In this document: positions 32,332 through 41,372 of the stretch, piece by piece
Layout: each line of letters starts with the position of its first letter
Position numbering within the stretch: position 1 is the first letter of the stretch
Assembly (NCBI GenBank): GCA_002373165.1
Contig: DFJS01000061.1
Coordinates: forward strand, 1 to 55,066
Length of the DNA stretch: 55,066 nucleotides
Direction: 5' to 3'
Source: Ruminococcus sp. UBA3665
GTDB taxonomy: Bacteria; Bacillota; Clostridia; Oscillospirales; Ruminococcaceae
Made by a program: the position numbers and the translations under genes
The notes under the pieces: generated by a model
Told to the model about the DNA's origin: nothing
Seen by the model: the letters and a program-made list of their open reading frames with translations, nothing else
The model's database searches: none

Positions 32332-33969
32332 ATGAATTATCAGGCACTTGCAGAATTATTATTTCCGGATGTGACAGGCACTCCCGAACAGCTGGAGCAG
32401 AAATTCCCTCAGCGCAGTCTCCCGGAAGGAGCAGTTGTCACCAGAATCGGCCCCAGCCCGACAGGATTTGTTCATCTGGGAAATTTATATAATGCCGTCA
32501 TCGGCGAACGGCTGGCGCATCAGTCCGGCGGCGTTTTTTATCTCAGAATTGAAGATACGGACGAAAAACGCAAGGTAGAAGGCGCAGTGGAAACGCTGAT
32601 TTCGGCTATGAATTATTTCGGCGTACAGTTCGACGAGGGCGCAGATGCCCAAGGCGACCGCGGCAGCTATGGCCCTTACCGTCAGCGGCAGAGAAAAGAA
32701 TTTTATCATATTATTGCCAAATATCTGACAGCCCAGGGCAAAGCCTATCCCTGCTTCCTGACAGAACAGGAATTGCAGGAAATCCGCGACAAACAGACTG
32801 CCAACAAGGAAAACCCCGGTATTTACGGAATCTATGCCGAAGCAAACAGAAATCTGACACTCGAACAGGTTCAGGAAAATATCCGCGCCGGGAAATCCTG
32901 GGTACTGCGTTTCCGCGCCGAAGAAAATGAAGAATCCATTCTTGTCAGCGATGCCATCCGCGGAGAACTCAAAATGCCGCGGAATACGATGGATTTTGTT
33001 CTGCTGAAAAGCGACGGCATTCCGACATATCATTTTGCCCATGCAGTGGATGATCATTTTATGAGATCGACTCATGTCATCCGCGGCGAAGAATGGATTT
33101 CTTCCCTGCCGATGCATGTGGAATTATTCAATACACTGGGCTGGCAGCAGCCGGTTTACTGTCACACGGCAACGCTGATGAAAATAGAAGACGGCAAAAA
33201 ACGCAAGCTTTCCAAACGCAAAGATCCGGAACTGGCTCTTGCTTATTATCAGCAGGAAGGCATCTGTCCGGAAGCGGTATGGGAATTTCTGCTGACTCTG
33301 CTGAATTCCAATTTTGAAGAATGGCGGCTTGCCAATCCGGATGCTGATTATCATGATTTCAAGTATACTATCGAGAAGATGTCTATTTCCGGCGCGCTGG
33401 TAGATCTTGACAAGCTGCGGGATGTTTCAAAAGAAGTTCTCAGCCGCATGACTGCGGAAAAATTATATCAGGGGCTTCTGGCATGGTGTCAGGAATACCG
33501 GCCGGATTTCGCGGAATTATTGAAAAATTATCAGAACAGAGCACTCCGTGCCCTGCAAGTCGGCCGGAACGGCGCAAAAGTCCGCAAAGATCTTGAAAAC
33601 TGGAAACAGTCCTGTGAATTTTTAAGCTTCTATTTCGACGAAACGTTCCGGCAGCAGGATGCTATGCCGGAAGAAATTTCCGAAGCTGACCGGAAAGAAT
33701 TCTTCCGGAAATATCTGGAAAGCTATCAGCATTCAGATGATTCTTCCGCATGGTTTGCCAAAGTGAAAGAAATTACGGAACAGCTCGGCTATGCTGTCAA
33801 GCCGAAGGATTTCAAGAAGCATCCGGAGGATTATAAAGGCAGTATTATTCATATCACGAATATGATTCGCATTGCCCTGACCGGACGTGCCAACGCTCCG
33901 GATATCTGGGAAGTCAGTCAGGCTCTCGGCGAAGAGCTTGTCCTCAGCAGACTGAAAAAATGGCTTTAA
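32332..33969 (+). CDS. gltX: Glutamyl-tRNA synthetase
   Basis: 545 residues from ATG 32332; a GTG four codons upstream is an alternative, and the ribosome site is weak. TRIGPSPTGFVHLGNLYNAV holds the class I HIGH-type motif (H48-LGN51), FYLRIEDTDEKRKVEGA the glutamate pocket, LPMHVELFNTLGW and the KMSKS-type KLSKRKD near residue 293. The C-terminal helical domain binds the anticodon. It charges tRNA with glutamate. The longer, HLGN/KLSKR-type enzyme is a known clostridial form. It heads a unit with a hypothetical gene and metG. Confidence 0.9.
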   Translation: MNYQALAELLFPDVTGTPEQLEQKFPQRSLPEGAVVTRIGPSPTGFVHLGNLYNAVIGERLAHQSGGVFYLRIEDTDEKRKVEGAVETLISAMNYFGVQFDEGADAQGDRGSYGPYRQRQRKEFYHIIAKYLTAQGKAYPCFLTEQELQEIRDKQTANKENPGIYGIYAEANRNLTLEQVQENIRAGKSWVLRFRAEENEESILVSDAIRGELKMPRNTMDFVLLKSDGIPTYHFAHAVDDHFMRSTHVIRGEEWISSLPMHVELFNTLGWQQPVYCHTATLMKIEDGKKRKLSKRKDPELALAYYQQEGICPEAVWEFLLTLLNSNFEEWRLANPDADYHDFKYTIEKMSISGALVDLDKLRDVSKEVLSRMTAEKLYQGLLAWCQEYRPDFAELLKNYQNRALRALQVGRNGAKVRKDLENWKQSCEFLSFYFDETFRQQDAMPEEISEADRKEFFRKYLESYQHSDDSSAWFAKVKEITEQLGYAVKPKDFKKHPEDYKGSIIHITNMIRIALTGRANAPDIWEVSQALGEELVLSRLKKWL

Positions 33970-33986
33970 TTGCAGGAGTAAAGCAT

Positions 33987-34514
33987 ATGGGACTATTTTC
34001 TAAATTTTTTTCAAAAAAAGAAGAAAAAGAAAAGCTTCCGAAAAAAGAGCCGTTTCATTTCGATTCCCCGTACTGCCGGTTTTATTATATGAGCAATCCG
34101 GATACGAACGAATTCGGCTATGAGGGCGAAATGAAACTCAGCGGAGACTGGGCGGAGTACCTGACTCTCTATATCGATACGGATTCTCCGGAAACTCTGG
34201 ATGCCAATCTCTGTTATACCAGACTTCAGAATATTCTTTCCGGCAGAGAGGATATCAATCAGGAAGTCAAAAGAAGCATGACGGATTATTTTCTGTCCAG
34301 ACCGGAGCTGACAGATGACTCCTGTGCAGAACAGGAAATCCTGAACGGCTTTGAGCTGTCATGGCTCGGCATCTTCCGGAACGGCGAAATACAGCTTTCT
34401 TTTGATGCTTCCGGAATTTATGTCAGTGATATCACAGTCCGGCTGAAAGCTGACGGCACAAAAGAAATCAAATATACTGATGATAATTATGAAGAACATT
34501 GTGATATATTATAA
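33987..34514 (+). CDS. Hypothetical protein between two tRNA synthetase genes
   Basis: 175 residues from ATG 33987, AGGAG eight bases before. A basic N-terminus (MGLFSKFFSKKEEKEKLPKK) precedes an acidic alpha/beta body with aromatic strands (CRFYYMSNPDTNEFGYEGEM, GDWAEYLTLYIDTDSPETL, ILNGFELSWLGIFRNGEIQL). No signal peptide, no known family. It is 17 bases after gltX and about 32 before metG, thus probably co-transcribed. Confidence 0.7.
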   Translation: MGLFSKFFSKKEEKEKLPKKEPFHFDSPYCRFYYMSNPDTNEFGYEGEMKLSGDWAEYLTLYIDTDSPETLDANLCYTRLQNILSGREDINQEVKRSMTDYFLSRPELTDDSCAEQEILNGFELSWLGIFRNGEIQLSFDASGIYVSDITVRLKADGTKEIKYTDDNYEEHCDIL

Positions 34515-34546
34515 CAGCAATTTCCATTAAGAAAGGCTTGAAAATT

Positions 34547-36571
34547 ATGGGTAGAAACAGAAATAAATCTGAAAATAAGAATTTTGAAATTCCCCGTCCG
34601 GAATTTCCCGAAAAAGCCGTCATCACAGGCGGTATGCCTTACGGCAATAAAGAACTGCATTTCGGCCATGTGGGCGGAATGCTGGTATTCGCCGATACGT
34701 TTGCAAGATTTATGCGCGACAGAATCGGCAAAGAAAACGTCATTTTCGTAACCGGAACAGACTGCTACGGTTCGCCGATCGCCGAAGGCTGGAGAAAAAA
34801 AGCCGAATCCGGCGAATTTTCCGGTTCGCTGGAAGACTTTGTCCGTTCCAATCATGAAAAACAAAAAGCAACTCTGGATGCTTACGGCATTTCTCCGAAT
34901 CTGTTTGCAGCATCGGGGCTTGGCCGTTCCAAAGAAATTCATGCCGAAGTGACGGACTGGTTTTTAAAATCGCTTTACGAAAAGCATCAGCTGGAACAGC
35001 TTTCTACTATGCAGTTCTTTGACGAGAAGGCAGGCGTATTCCTGAACGGCCGCCAGGTAATCGGCAAATGTCCTGTCGAAGGCTGTACTTCCGATAAGGC
35101 TTATGCTGATGAATGCGAACTCGGCCACCAGTACATGCCGGAAAATCTGATCAATCCCGTCAGCACGCTGACCGGCGAAACGCCCGTCATGAAGCCTGTC
35201 ACAAACTGGTATTTCAAGCTCCGGGATTATGAAACACTCATGCAGGAATGGGTTGCCGAACTCCAGAAGCGGAAAGATATCCGTCCTGTTGTCTGGAAGA
35301 CGATTGATGAATTCTTAAAGCCGCCCGTGATTTACATCAAGCGCGAATTTGAAGAAAAATATTTCACGCTGAAAGACAGCCTTCCGGAACATGATTATCT
35401 GGAAGAAGCGAAAAAGCCCTCGTTTACCATTGCATTCCGGACACTTTCCGACTGCGACGATGCCTGCCGGATTCTGACAGAAAATCAAATCCGGTACAGA
35501 ACAGGAAAAACTCTTGTTCCGTTCCGTCTGACGGGCAATGTGGAATGGGGAGTCCCTGCGCCTGTTCTGGAAAATGAAGATCCGCTGACGGTCTGGGTAT
35601 GGCCGGAATCGCTCTGGGCACCGATTTCGTTCACACAGACTTATCTGGAATCGATTCAGCACAGCCGCGAAGAATGGAAAGATTACTGGTGCAGTAAAAA
35701 ATCCAATGTTTACCAGTTTATCGGACAGGATAATATCTATTTTTACGGCATTGCCGAACCGGCTATGTGGATGGCACAGCAGACTGCCGAAGCAAAAACT
35801 TCCAATCCGCCCGAAGGCGAACTGCAAATGCCTTTGATTGTCGCTAATCATCATATTCTGTTCCTGGATAAGAAAGCATCCAGTTCCGGCGATGTCAAGC
35901 CCCCGATGGCTGACGATCTGCTGAATTATTACACTCCGGAACAGCTCCGTATGCACTGGCTGGGCTTAGGCCTCGGCCGGAGTTCGGTCAGCTTCATGCC
36001 GAAGCCGTTCAATCCGCTGGCAAAGCCGGAAGATTCTGACCCTGTTGTCAAGGACGGGCTGTTATTATCCAATGTCTATAACCGGATGATCCGCACGGCA
36101 TTCTATACGGCGCAGAAATATGCCGGCGGACTTCTGCCGGATATTGCTCCGGAAGAAAGCTTTCTTGCCGACGGCAAAAAAGCCGTTCTGGAATACGAAC
36201 GCCATATGTCAAAATTCGCGTTCCATCAGTGCACTTATGTGCTGGACAGCTATATCCGGAACGGAAGCAAATACATGGCCAAAGCTTTGAAGCCGGACGA
36301 ACAGTCTCCGGAAGAGCTTGCCCAGGTACTGTCGAATCTGTTTTACATCATCCGGATTGCCGGAATTCTGCTGCATCCGTTTGCCCCGTTCGGAACAGAA
36401 AAGCTCCGGGAATATTTGCAGACGGATGAAAGAATCTGGTCATGGGAACATATTTTTGAACCCCTGAATTTCTTTACCGGCGAAAATCATGCATTAAAAT
36501 TCCTGCCTCCGCGGACGGATTTCTTTACCCGTCACGAATCGCAGTTTGCTTCTGATACCGAGGAAGAATAA
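34547..36571 (+). CDS. metG: Methionyl-tRNA synthetase
   Basis: 674 residues from ATG 34547. ITGGMPYGNKELHFGHVGG carries the class I HIGH motif (38-41), then VTGTDCYGSPIAEG; zinc-binding Cys lie in CPVEGC (175-180) and nearby. VPAPVLENEDPLTVWVWPESLWAP and IGQDNIYFYGIAEPAMW follow. FLDKKASSSGD (about 438-448) replaces the KMSKS loop. There is no C-terminal EMAP/Trbp111-type tRNA-binding domain. The sequence is a divergent MetG typical of some Clostridia. It charges tRNA-Met for initiation and elongation. Confidence 0.88.
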   Translation: MGRNRNKSENKNFEIPRPEFPEKAVITGGMPYGNKELHFGHVGGMLVFADTFARFMRDRIGKENVIFVTGTDCYGSPIAEGWRKKAESGEFSGSLEDFVRSNHEKQKATLDAYGISPNLFAASGLGRSKEIHAEVTDWFLKSLYEKHQLEQLSTMQFFDEKAGVFLNGRQVIGKCPVEGCTSDKAYADECELGHQYMPENLINPVSTLTGETPVMKPVTNWYFKLRDYETLMQEWVAELQKRKDIRPVVWKTIDEFLKPPVIYIKREFEEKYFTLKDSLPEHDYLEEAKKPSFTIAFRTLSDCDDACRILTENQIRYRTGKTLVPFRLTGNVEWGVPAPVLENEDPLTVWVWPESLWAPISFTQTYLESIQHSREEWKDYWCSKKSNVYQFIGQDNIYFYGIAEPAMWMAQQTAEAKTSNPPEGELQMPLIVANHHILFLDKKASSSGDVKPPMADDLLNYYTPEQLRMHWLGLGLGRSSVSFMPKPFNPLAKPEDSDPVVKDGLLLSNVYNRMIRTAFYTAQKYAGGLLPDIAPEESFLADGKKAVLEYERHMSKFAFHQCTYVLDSYIRNGSKYMAKALKPDEQSPEELAQVLSNLFYIIRIAGILLHPFAPFGTEKLREYLQTDERIWSWEHIFEPLNFFTGENHALKFLPPRTDFFTRHESQFASDTEEE

Positions 36572-36574
36572 TAA

Positions 36575-36605
36575 AAAGCGGCTGGGTGCTGTACCCGGCC
36601 GCTTT
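36575..36605 (-). terminator. Terminator for the SIMPL/TrpB2 operon
   Basis: Thirteen-base-pair stem AAAGCGGCTGGGT / ACCCGGCCGCTTT with loop GCTGT. A strong T-run (TTTTTATTATT) follows on the minus strand; it may also attenuate metG transcription. Confidence 0.8.
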
Positions 36606-36614
36606 GCTGTATGA

Positions 36615-37241
36615 TTATTCGATAATCCAGGTTGTCTGGACAGATTCTGTTTCCGTCCGTTCAGGAGCCTTCAGCTGATCAGAAACGAAACTTTTAGTTC
36701 TGGCATTGCCAAACGAAACGCTTGCTTCTGCTTCGCCGATGGTGTAAGGCTGATGAAAATTACAGGCTGAAACTTCTTCCAGATCTATGACTTTCTGATG
36801 CATCATTTCGGCCAGCATTTCAGCTTTCTGTCTGGCATCCTCGACGGCTTCCCGGAGCAGTTCTTTCTGGATTTTTTCCGGATGAGAGAAATAAAATCTC
36901 GCGTTCATAGCAACCGGATAGGAAACTTCACTGATCCAGTCATTCAGCTGATTGAGAAACGGCATATCATACTGCATTGTGAATTCGATTGTTCTGAATG
37001 CTTCAAATATTTGTTCTTCTCTGTTGGAATACGATGAATCAATTTCTTCTTGGGAAAATTTGATTTTTGAAAGATCTATACCGTTTTCCTGCATTTTGGT
37101 GAGGAACTCTTCACAATGCTGTTTGGCAGCAACAGCCGCAGAAGCTGTTGTCGATTCCATTGCACGGAATGTCAGCGAAATATTTATCATATCACAGATA
37201 ATTTTTCGTTCGGCACTGCCGGAAATTATCATCTTTCCCAT
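36615..37241 (-). CDS. SIMPL (DUF541) domain protein
   Basis: 208 residues. The SIMPL pattern is visible: IISGSAERKIICDMINISLTFRA at the start, A-(D/N)-rich AKQHCEEFLTKMQENGIDLSKIKFSQEEID, LLREAVEDARQKAEMLAEMM in the middle and a final beta strand. No signal peptide, unlike many SIMPL proteins. The function is unknown; related proteins form oligomeric cages or take part in stress responses. It overlaps the TrpB2 stop by one base (TAATG), so the two are translationally coupled. Confidence 0.75.
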   Translation of the reverse strand: MGKMIISGSAERKIICDMINISLTFRAMESTTASAAVAAKQHCEEFLTKMQENGIDLSKIKFSQEEIDSSYSNREEQIFEAFRTIEFTMQYDMPFLNQLNDWISEVSYPVAMNARFYFSHPEKIQKELLREAVEDARQKAEMLAEMMHQKVIDLEEVSACNFHQPYTIGEAEASVSFGNARTKSFVSDQLKAPERTETESVQTTWIIE

Positions 37242-38611
37242 TATTTTACCTCCGGCAGGCCTGCAAAGCCTTTTGCAAGATCTTCATCAGTAGGAATATA
37301 ATCACTCATCACGCCGTCATTGAATTTCTGATATGCTGTCATATCGAAATAGCCTGTTCCTGTCAGGCCGAACAGAATTGTTTTTTCCTCGCCTGTTTCC
37401 TTGCATTTGAGTGCTTCATCGATTGCCACTCTGATTGCATGACTGCTTTCGGGAGCAGGAAGCGTACCTTCAATTCTGGCGAACTGCTGGGCAGCGGCGA
37501 ATACGGCAGTCTGTTCCACGCTTCTGGCTTCCATCAGGCCTTCATGATAGAGTTCGGACAGCACACTGCTCATACCGTGATAGCGCAGGCCTCCGGCATG
37601 ATTGGGCGACGGAATAAAGCCGCTGCCGAGGGTATACATCTTTGCAAGCGGACAAACTTTTCCCGTATCGCAGAAATCATAGGCATATTTTCCGCGTGTC
37701 AGCGACGGGCAGGAAGCCGGTTCTACTGCAATGAACTGATAATCGGCCTCGCCGCGGAGTTTTCTTCCCATGAACGGAGAAATCAGACCGCCCAGATTCG
37801 AGCCGCCGCCGGCACAGCCAATGATGATATCCGGCTTGATGCCGTACTTGTCACAGGCGGCCATGGATTCCAGTCCGATGATGGACTGATGCAGAAGCAC
37901 CTGCGACAGCACAGAGCCGAGTACATAACGATAGCCCTCGTGAGAAACGGCGCATTCTACTGCTTCTGAGATGGCACAGCCCAGCGAACCGCTTGTGCCG
38001 GGGAATTCTTCCAGAATTTTTCTGCCGACTTCGGTTGTATCAGACGGCGAAGGCGTTACATCAGCACCATAAGTTCTCATGACTTCTCTGCGGAAGGGCT
38101 TCTGTTCGTAAGAGCATTTTACCATGAAGACTTTGCAGTCCAGTCCGAAATAAGAACATGCCATTGCCAGAGCAGTTCCCCACTGACCTGCACCTGTTTC
38201 GGTCGTTACGCCTTTGAGTCCCTGCTGTCTGGCATAATAGGCCTGTGCAATGGAACTGTTGAGCTTATGGCTTCCGGAAGTGTTATTGCCCTCGAATTTA
38301 TAATAAATCTTAGCCGGTGTGCCGAGTGCTTTTTCCAGAAAATACGCTCTTGTCAGGGGCGACGGACGGTACATTTTGTAGAAATTCTGAATTTCCTGGG
38401 GAATATCGATATACGCATCATCGTTATTCAGTTCCTGTTTTGCCAGTTCTGTACAGAAAATCTGACTGAGTTCTTCCAGAGTCACGGGCTTGCCTGTACC
38501 GGGATTCAGCAGCGGGGCAGGCTTGGTTTTCATATCCGCGCGGACGTTATACCATTGTTTGGGAAGCTCGTCTTCACTGAGATAAATTTTATAGGGAATT
38601 TTCTGTTCCAT
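37241..38611 (-). CDS. trpB: TrpB2-type tryptophan synthase beta chain (PLP enzyme)
   Basis: 456 residues, the length of the TrpB2 subgroup. Markers are RPSPLTRAYFLEKALGTPAKIYYKFEGNNTSGSHKLNSS with the PLP Lys in SGSHK, TETGAGQWGTALA, GCAGGGSNLGG for the phosphate loop, and HAGGLRYHGMS, characteristic of TrpB2. It condenses serine with indole to give tryptophan without needing TrpA, and may salvage indole. It stands apart from other trp genes. Ribosome site AAAGGATG precedes ATG 38611. Confidence 0.9.
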   Translation of the reverse strand: MEQKIPYKIYLSEDELPKQWYNVRADMKTKPAPLLNPGTGKPVTLEELSQIFCTELAKQELNNDDAYIDIPQEIQNFYKMYRPSPLTRAYFLEKALGTPAKIYYKFEGNNTSGSHKLNSSIAQAYYARQQGLKGVTTETGAGQWGTALAMACSYFGLDCKVFMVKCSYEQKPFRREVMRTYGADVTPSPSDTTEVGRKILEEFPGTSGSLGCAISEAVECAVSHEGYRYVLGSVLSQVLLHQSIIGLESMAACDKYGIKPDIIIGCAGGGSNLGGLISPFMGRKLRGEADYQFIAVEPASCPSLTRGKYAYDFCDTGKVCPLAKMYTLGSGFIPSPNHAGGLRYHGMSSVLSELYHEGLMEARSVEQTAVFAAAQQFARIEGTLPAPESSHAIRVAIDEALKCKETGEEKTILFGLTGTGYFDMTAYQKFNDGVMSDYIPTDEDLAKGFAGLPEVK

Positions 38612-38657
38612 TAGGATTCATCCTTTCTGAATAAAAAATAAAGAATTAAACATAAAT

Positions 38658-38686
38658 ATTATAGCATAAATCACAAAAAAAGTCAA
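38658..38686 (-). promoter_or_regulatory. Promoter of the trpB2-SIMPL operon
   Basis: Minus strand TTGACT, 17 nt ending ATGC, TATAAT, with a leader of about 40 bases. Confidence 0.85.
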
Positions 38687-38710
38687 TAGCAAAATTTTCG
38701 GGAAATACAC

Positions 38711-38739
38711 TTGACAAGTGAAAAAAAATATGTTATAAT
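38711..38739 (+). promoter_or_regulatory. Promoter of the metal ABC transporter operon
   Basis: TTGACA, 17 nt, TATAAT. A Fur-family dyad lies 18 bases beyond the -10 box. Confidence 0.85.
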
Positions 38740-38757
38740 TCTGTTACACGAATAAAT

Positions 38758-38772
38758 TGAAAATGATTTTCA
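38758..38772 (+). promoter_or_regulatory. Fur-family (Zur/Fur/MntR-like) operator
   Basis: TGAAAAT-G-ATTTTCA is a perfect 7-1-7 inverted repeat differing by one symmetrical position from the Bacillus Fur-box TGATAAT-n-ATTATCA. It covers about +13 to +27, where a bound repressor would block transcription of the transporter. Confidence 0.7.
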
Positions 38773-38799
38773 TTTCTGAAACAGAAAGGATGGATTTCT

Positions 38800-39774
38800 A
38801 TGTTCAAGAAACTGCTTGCATGTTCCGTGCTGACTGCGTTTCTGTTCACGGGATGCAGTGCCGGAAATATTGCCAATGCCGAAAAATATGAAACTTCCGG
38901 CGTGAATATTGTCTGTACGCTGTTCCCGGAATATGACTGGACGAAAGAACTGACCGCCGGGCAGGATGTCAATCTTACCTATCTGCTGGACAGCGGCCTG
39001 GATTTGCATAATTATCAGCCCAGCGCAAAAGATATGATTACTATTTCTGACTGCGATTTGTTTATCTACATCGGCGGCGAATCGGAAAGCTGGGTCGATG
39101 ATGCCCTGAAAGAAGTCACTAATCCTGATATGAAAGTGATTAAATTAATGGATGTTATCGGCGATTCTGTCAGAGAAGAAGAACTCAAAGAAGGAATGCA
39201 GGCCGAAGAGGAAGAAGAAGATTCCGAAGAAGAATGCGAGTATGACGAACATGTATGGCTTTCTGTGAAGAATGCCGAAACTATCTGCTCTGCCATCTGC
39301 GAAACACTCAGCGAAATTCAGCCCGAATGTGCCCAGGCATATCAGAATAATCTACAAGCTTATACGGAAAAACTGAATGCTCTGGATCAGGAATTCACCG
39401 AAATGGCAGATGCCGCTTCTGTCAGAACAGTGGTATTTGCCGACAGATTTCCGTTCCGTTATCTGACAGAAGATTATCATCTGGATTATTACGCGGCTTT
39501 TGTGGGCTGTTCGGCCGAAACAGAAGCCAGCTTCGAGACAATCGCTTTTCTGGCAAATAAAATTGATGACTTGCAGCTGAATACGGTCTTTACTATCGAA
39601 AATGCCGATCATTCTATTGCAGATGCCGTTATTTCCAGTACAAAAGAAAAAAATCAGAAGATTGTCACACTGAATTCGATGCAGTCGGTCAATTCTGATG
39701 ACATCGCACAGGGTGCAAGCTATCTGACAATCATGCAGAATAATCTGGAAATTCTGAAAGAGGCACTGAATTAA
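38800..39774 (+). CDS. znuA: Metal ABC transporter substrate-binding lipoprotein (ZnuA/AdcA-like)
   Basis: 324 residues; lipobox LFTGC. The cluster A-I metal-binding fold is seen in VCTLFPEYDWTKELTAG, LDSGLDLHNYQPS with His70, DEHVWLS with His151, FADRFPFRYLTEDYHLDYYAAF, and the final ENADHSIADAV with Glu. The third His ligand of classical ZnuA is replaced by Ala214-Asp215. The usual His-rich loop is instead an acidic loop (EEEEEDSEEECEYDE, about 136-150). Zinc or manganese is likely; the substitutions leave the exact metal open. A Fur-family operator precedes it. Confidence 0.85.
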   Translation: MFKKLLACSVLTAFLFTGCSAGNIANAEKYETSGVNIVCTLFPEYDWTKELTAGQDVNLTYLLDSGLDLHNYQPSAKDMITISDCDLFIYIGGESESWVDDALKEVTNPDMKVIKLMDVIGDSVREEELKEGMQAEEEEEDSEEECEYDEHVWLSVKNAETICSAICETLSEIQPECAQAYQNNLQAYTEKLNALDQEFTEMADAASVRTVVFADRFPFRYLTEDYHLDYYAAFVGCSAETEASFETIAFLANKIDDLQLNTVFTIENADHSIADAVISSTKEKNQKIVTLNSMQSVNSDDIAQGASYLTIMQNNLEILKEALN

Positions 39775-39777
39775 ATC

Positions 39778-40506
39778 ATGAGTACCATTCAGATTACATG
39801 CAAAAATGTCTCGCTGGGCTATGAAGCAACAACTGTTGTCAGAGATCTGAATTTCATTGTCAGCGAAGGCGATTATTTATGTATTCTTGGCGAAAACGGC
39901 TCCGGCAAAAGTACGCTGGTCAAGGCACTGCTGGGGCTGAAATCCCAGCAGAGCGGAGAAATTACATTCGGAAACAGCATCGGCAAAAACGAAATCGGCT
40001 ATCTGCCGCAGCAGACGATTGTCCAGAGGGATTTTCCGGCATCTGTCCGGGAAATTGTCCAGTCCGGCTGTATGAACCGCTGCGGACTGCGGCCGTTTTA
40101 TAATCAGGAGGAAAAAAAGCTTGCTTCTGATATGATGGAAAAATTGCAGATTACACACCTTGCCAGACGCTGTTACAGAGAACTCTCCGGCGGTCAGCAG
40201 CAAAGAGTGCTCCTGGCAAGAGCCTTATGCGCCGCAAGAAAAATGCTCCTGCTGGATGAACCGGTCACGGGACTTGACCCTAAGGCCACGCTTGAAATGT
40301 ATGAACTCATTGCGCGGCTGAACCGGGAAGATCAGATTACAATCATTATGGTATCCCATGATATGCAGGCCGCTGTGAAATACGCCTCGCATATTCTGCA
40401 CATCGGCGGAAAACAGCTGTTTTTCGGAGAAAAAGAAGCCTATCTGAACAGCAAAGTCGGCAAGGCGTTTCTGGAAGCTTCTGATGCAGGAGGTGACAGC
40501 ACATGA
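39778..40506 (+). CDS. znuC: Metal ABC transporter ATPase
   Basis: 242 residues. Walker A GENGSGKST, Q-loop PQQT, signature LSGGQQQR, Walker B MLLLDEP, H-loop MVSHDM. It starts three bases after the lipoprotein stop without a clear Shine-Dalgarno, and overlaps the permease gene by ATGA. It powers uptake of the metal delivered by the preceding lipoprotein. Confidence 0.92.
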   Translation: MSTIQITCKNVSLGYEATTVVRDLNFIVSEGDYLCILGENGSGKSTLVKALLGLKSQQSGEITFGNSIGKNEIGYLPQQTIVQRDFPASVREIVQSGCMNRCGLRPFYNQEEKKLASDMMEKLQITHLARRCYRELSGGQQQRVLLARALCAARKMLLLDEPVTGLDPKATLEMYELIARLNREDQITIIMVSHDMQAAVKYASHILHIGGKQLFFGEKEAYLNSKVGKAFLEASDAGGDST

Positions 40507-41372
40507 AAGAAACAGGCCTGAATTTATGGGATACGCTGGTATATTATTTTCAGTATCCGTTTGTACAGTACGCGATGATTGTCGGCCTGCTGATTGCGCT
40601 TTGTTCGTCGCTGCTGGGTGTGACACTGGTGCTGAAGCGGTTTTCGTTCATCGGGGACGGCTTGTCACATGTCGCGTTCGGCGCGATGGCCGTTGCCGGC
40701 GTGCTGGGAGTCTCGAATGATATGACAATTGTCCTGCCTGTGACAGTCATTTCGGCTATTCTCCTGCTCCGGACAGGACAGAATACCAAAATCAAAGGCG
40801 ATGCCGCTGTAGCAATGATTTCAGTCGGGGCACTGGCAATCGGCTATCTGCTGATGAATCTGTTCTCGAAATCGGCGAATATTTCCGGCGATGTGTGCAG
40901 TACGCTGTTCGGCTCTACTTCGATTCTGACTCTTACCAAACCGGAAGTCTGGTTATGTGTGATTATGGCCTTGATTGTAATTGCCGTCTTTCTGCTTTTT
41001 TATCACAAGATTTTTGCGATTACATTTGATGAAAATTTTGCCAATGCCACGGGCGTGAAGGCCAATGCCTACAATCTTCTGATTGCCGTGATTACAGCTT
41101 TGATTATCGTACTGGCAATGAATCTGGTAGGCTCTCTGCTGATTTCGGCACTGATTATTTTTCCGGCACTTTCAGCAATGCGGGTGTTCCGGAGTTTCCG
41201 GAGTGTCATTCTGTGTTCGGCAGTGATTTCCGTCATCTGTGCGGCATCGGGAATTATTTTATCCATTTTGTTTTCTACCCCTGTCGGCTCGACAATTGTA
41301 GCGGCCGATATTCTGGTATTTTTCATATTCTGTATTATTTCATCTGTAACGACAGGAGGAAAAAAGGCATGA
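40503..41372 (+). CDS. znuB: Metal ABC transporter permease (ABC-3 family)
   Basis: 289 residues with about eight hydrophobic helices. Family marks: LGVTLVLKRFSFIGDGLSHVAFG near the start, GDAAVAMISVGALAIGYLL, DENFANATGVKANAYNLL (coupling region), and VVGSLLISALIIFPALSAM-like LVGSLLISALIIFPALSAM. It forms the membrane channel of the metal uptake system. Confidence 0.92.
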   Translation: MKETGLNLWDTLVYYFQYPFVQYAMIVGLLIALCSSLLGVTLVLKRFSFIGDGLSHVAFGAMAVAGVLGVSNDMTIVLPVTVISAILLLRTGQNTKIKGDAAVAMISVGALAIGYLLMNLFSKSANISGDVCSTLFGSTSILTLTKPEVWLCVIMALIVIAVFLLFYHKIFAITFDENFANATGVKANAYNLLIAVITALIIVLAMNLVGSLLISALIIFPALSAMRVFRSFRSVILCSAVISVICAASGIILSILFSTPVGSTIVAADILVFFIFCIISSVTTGGKKA

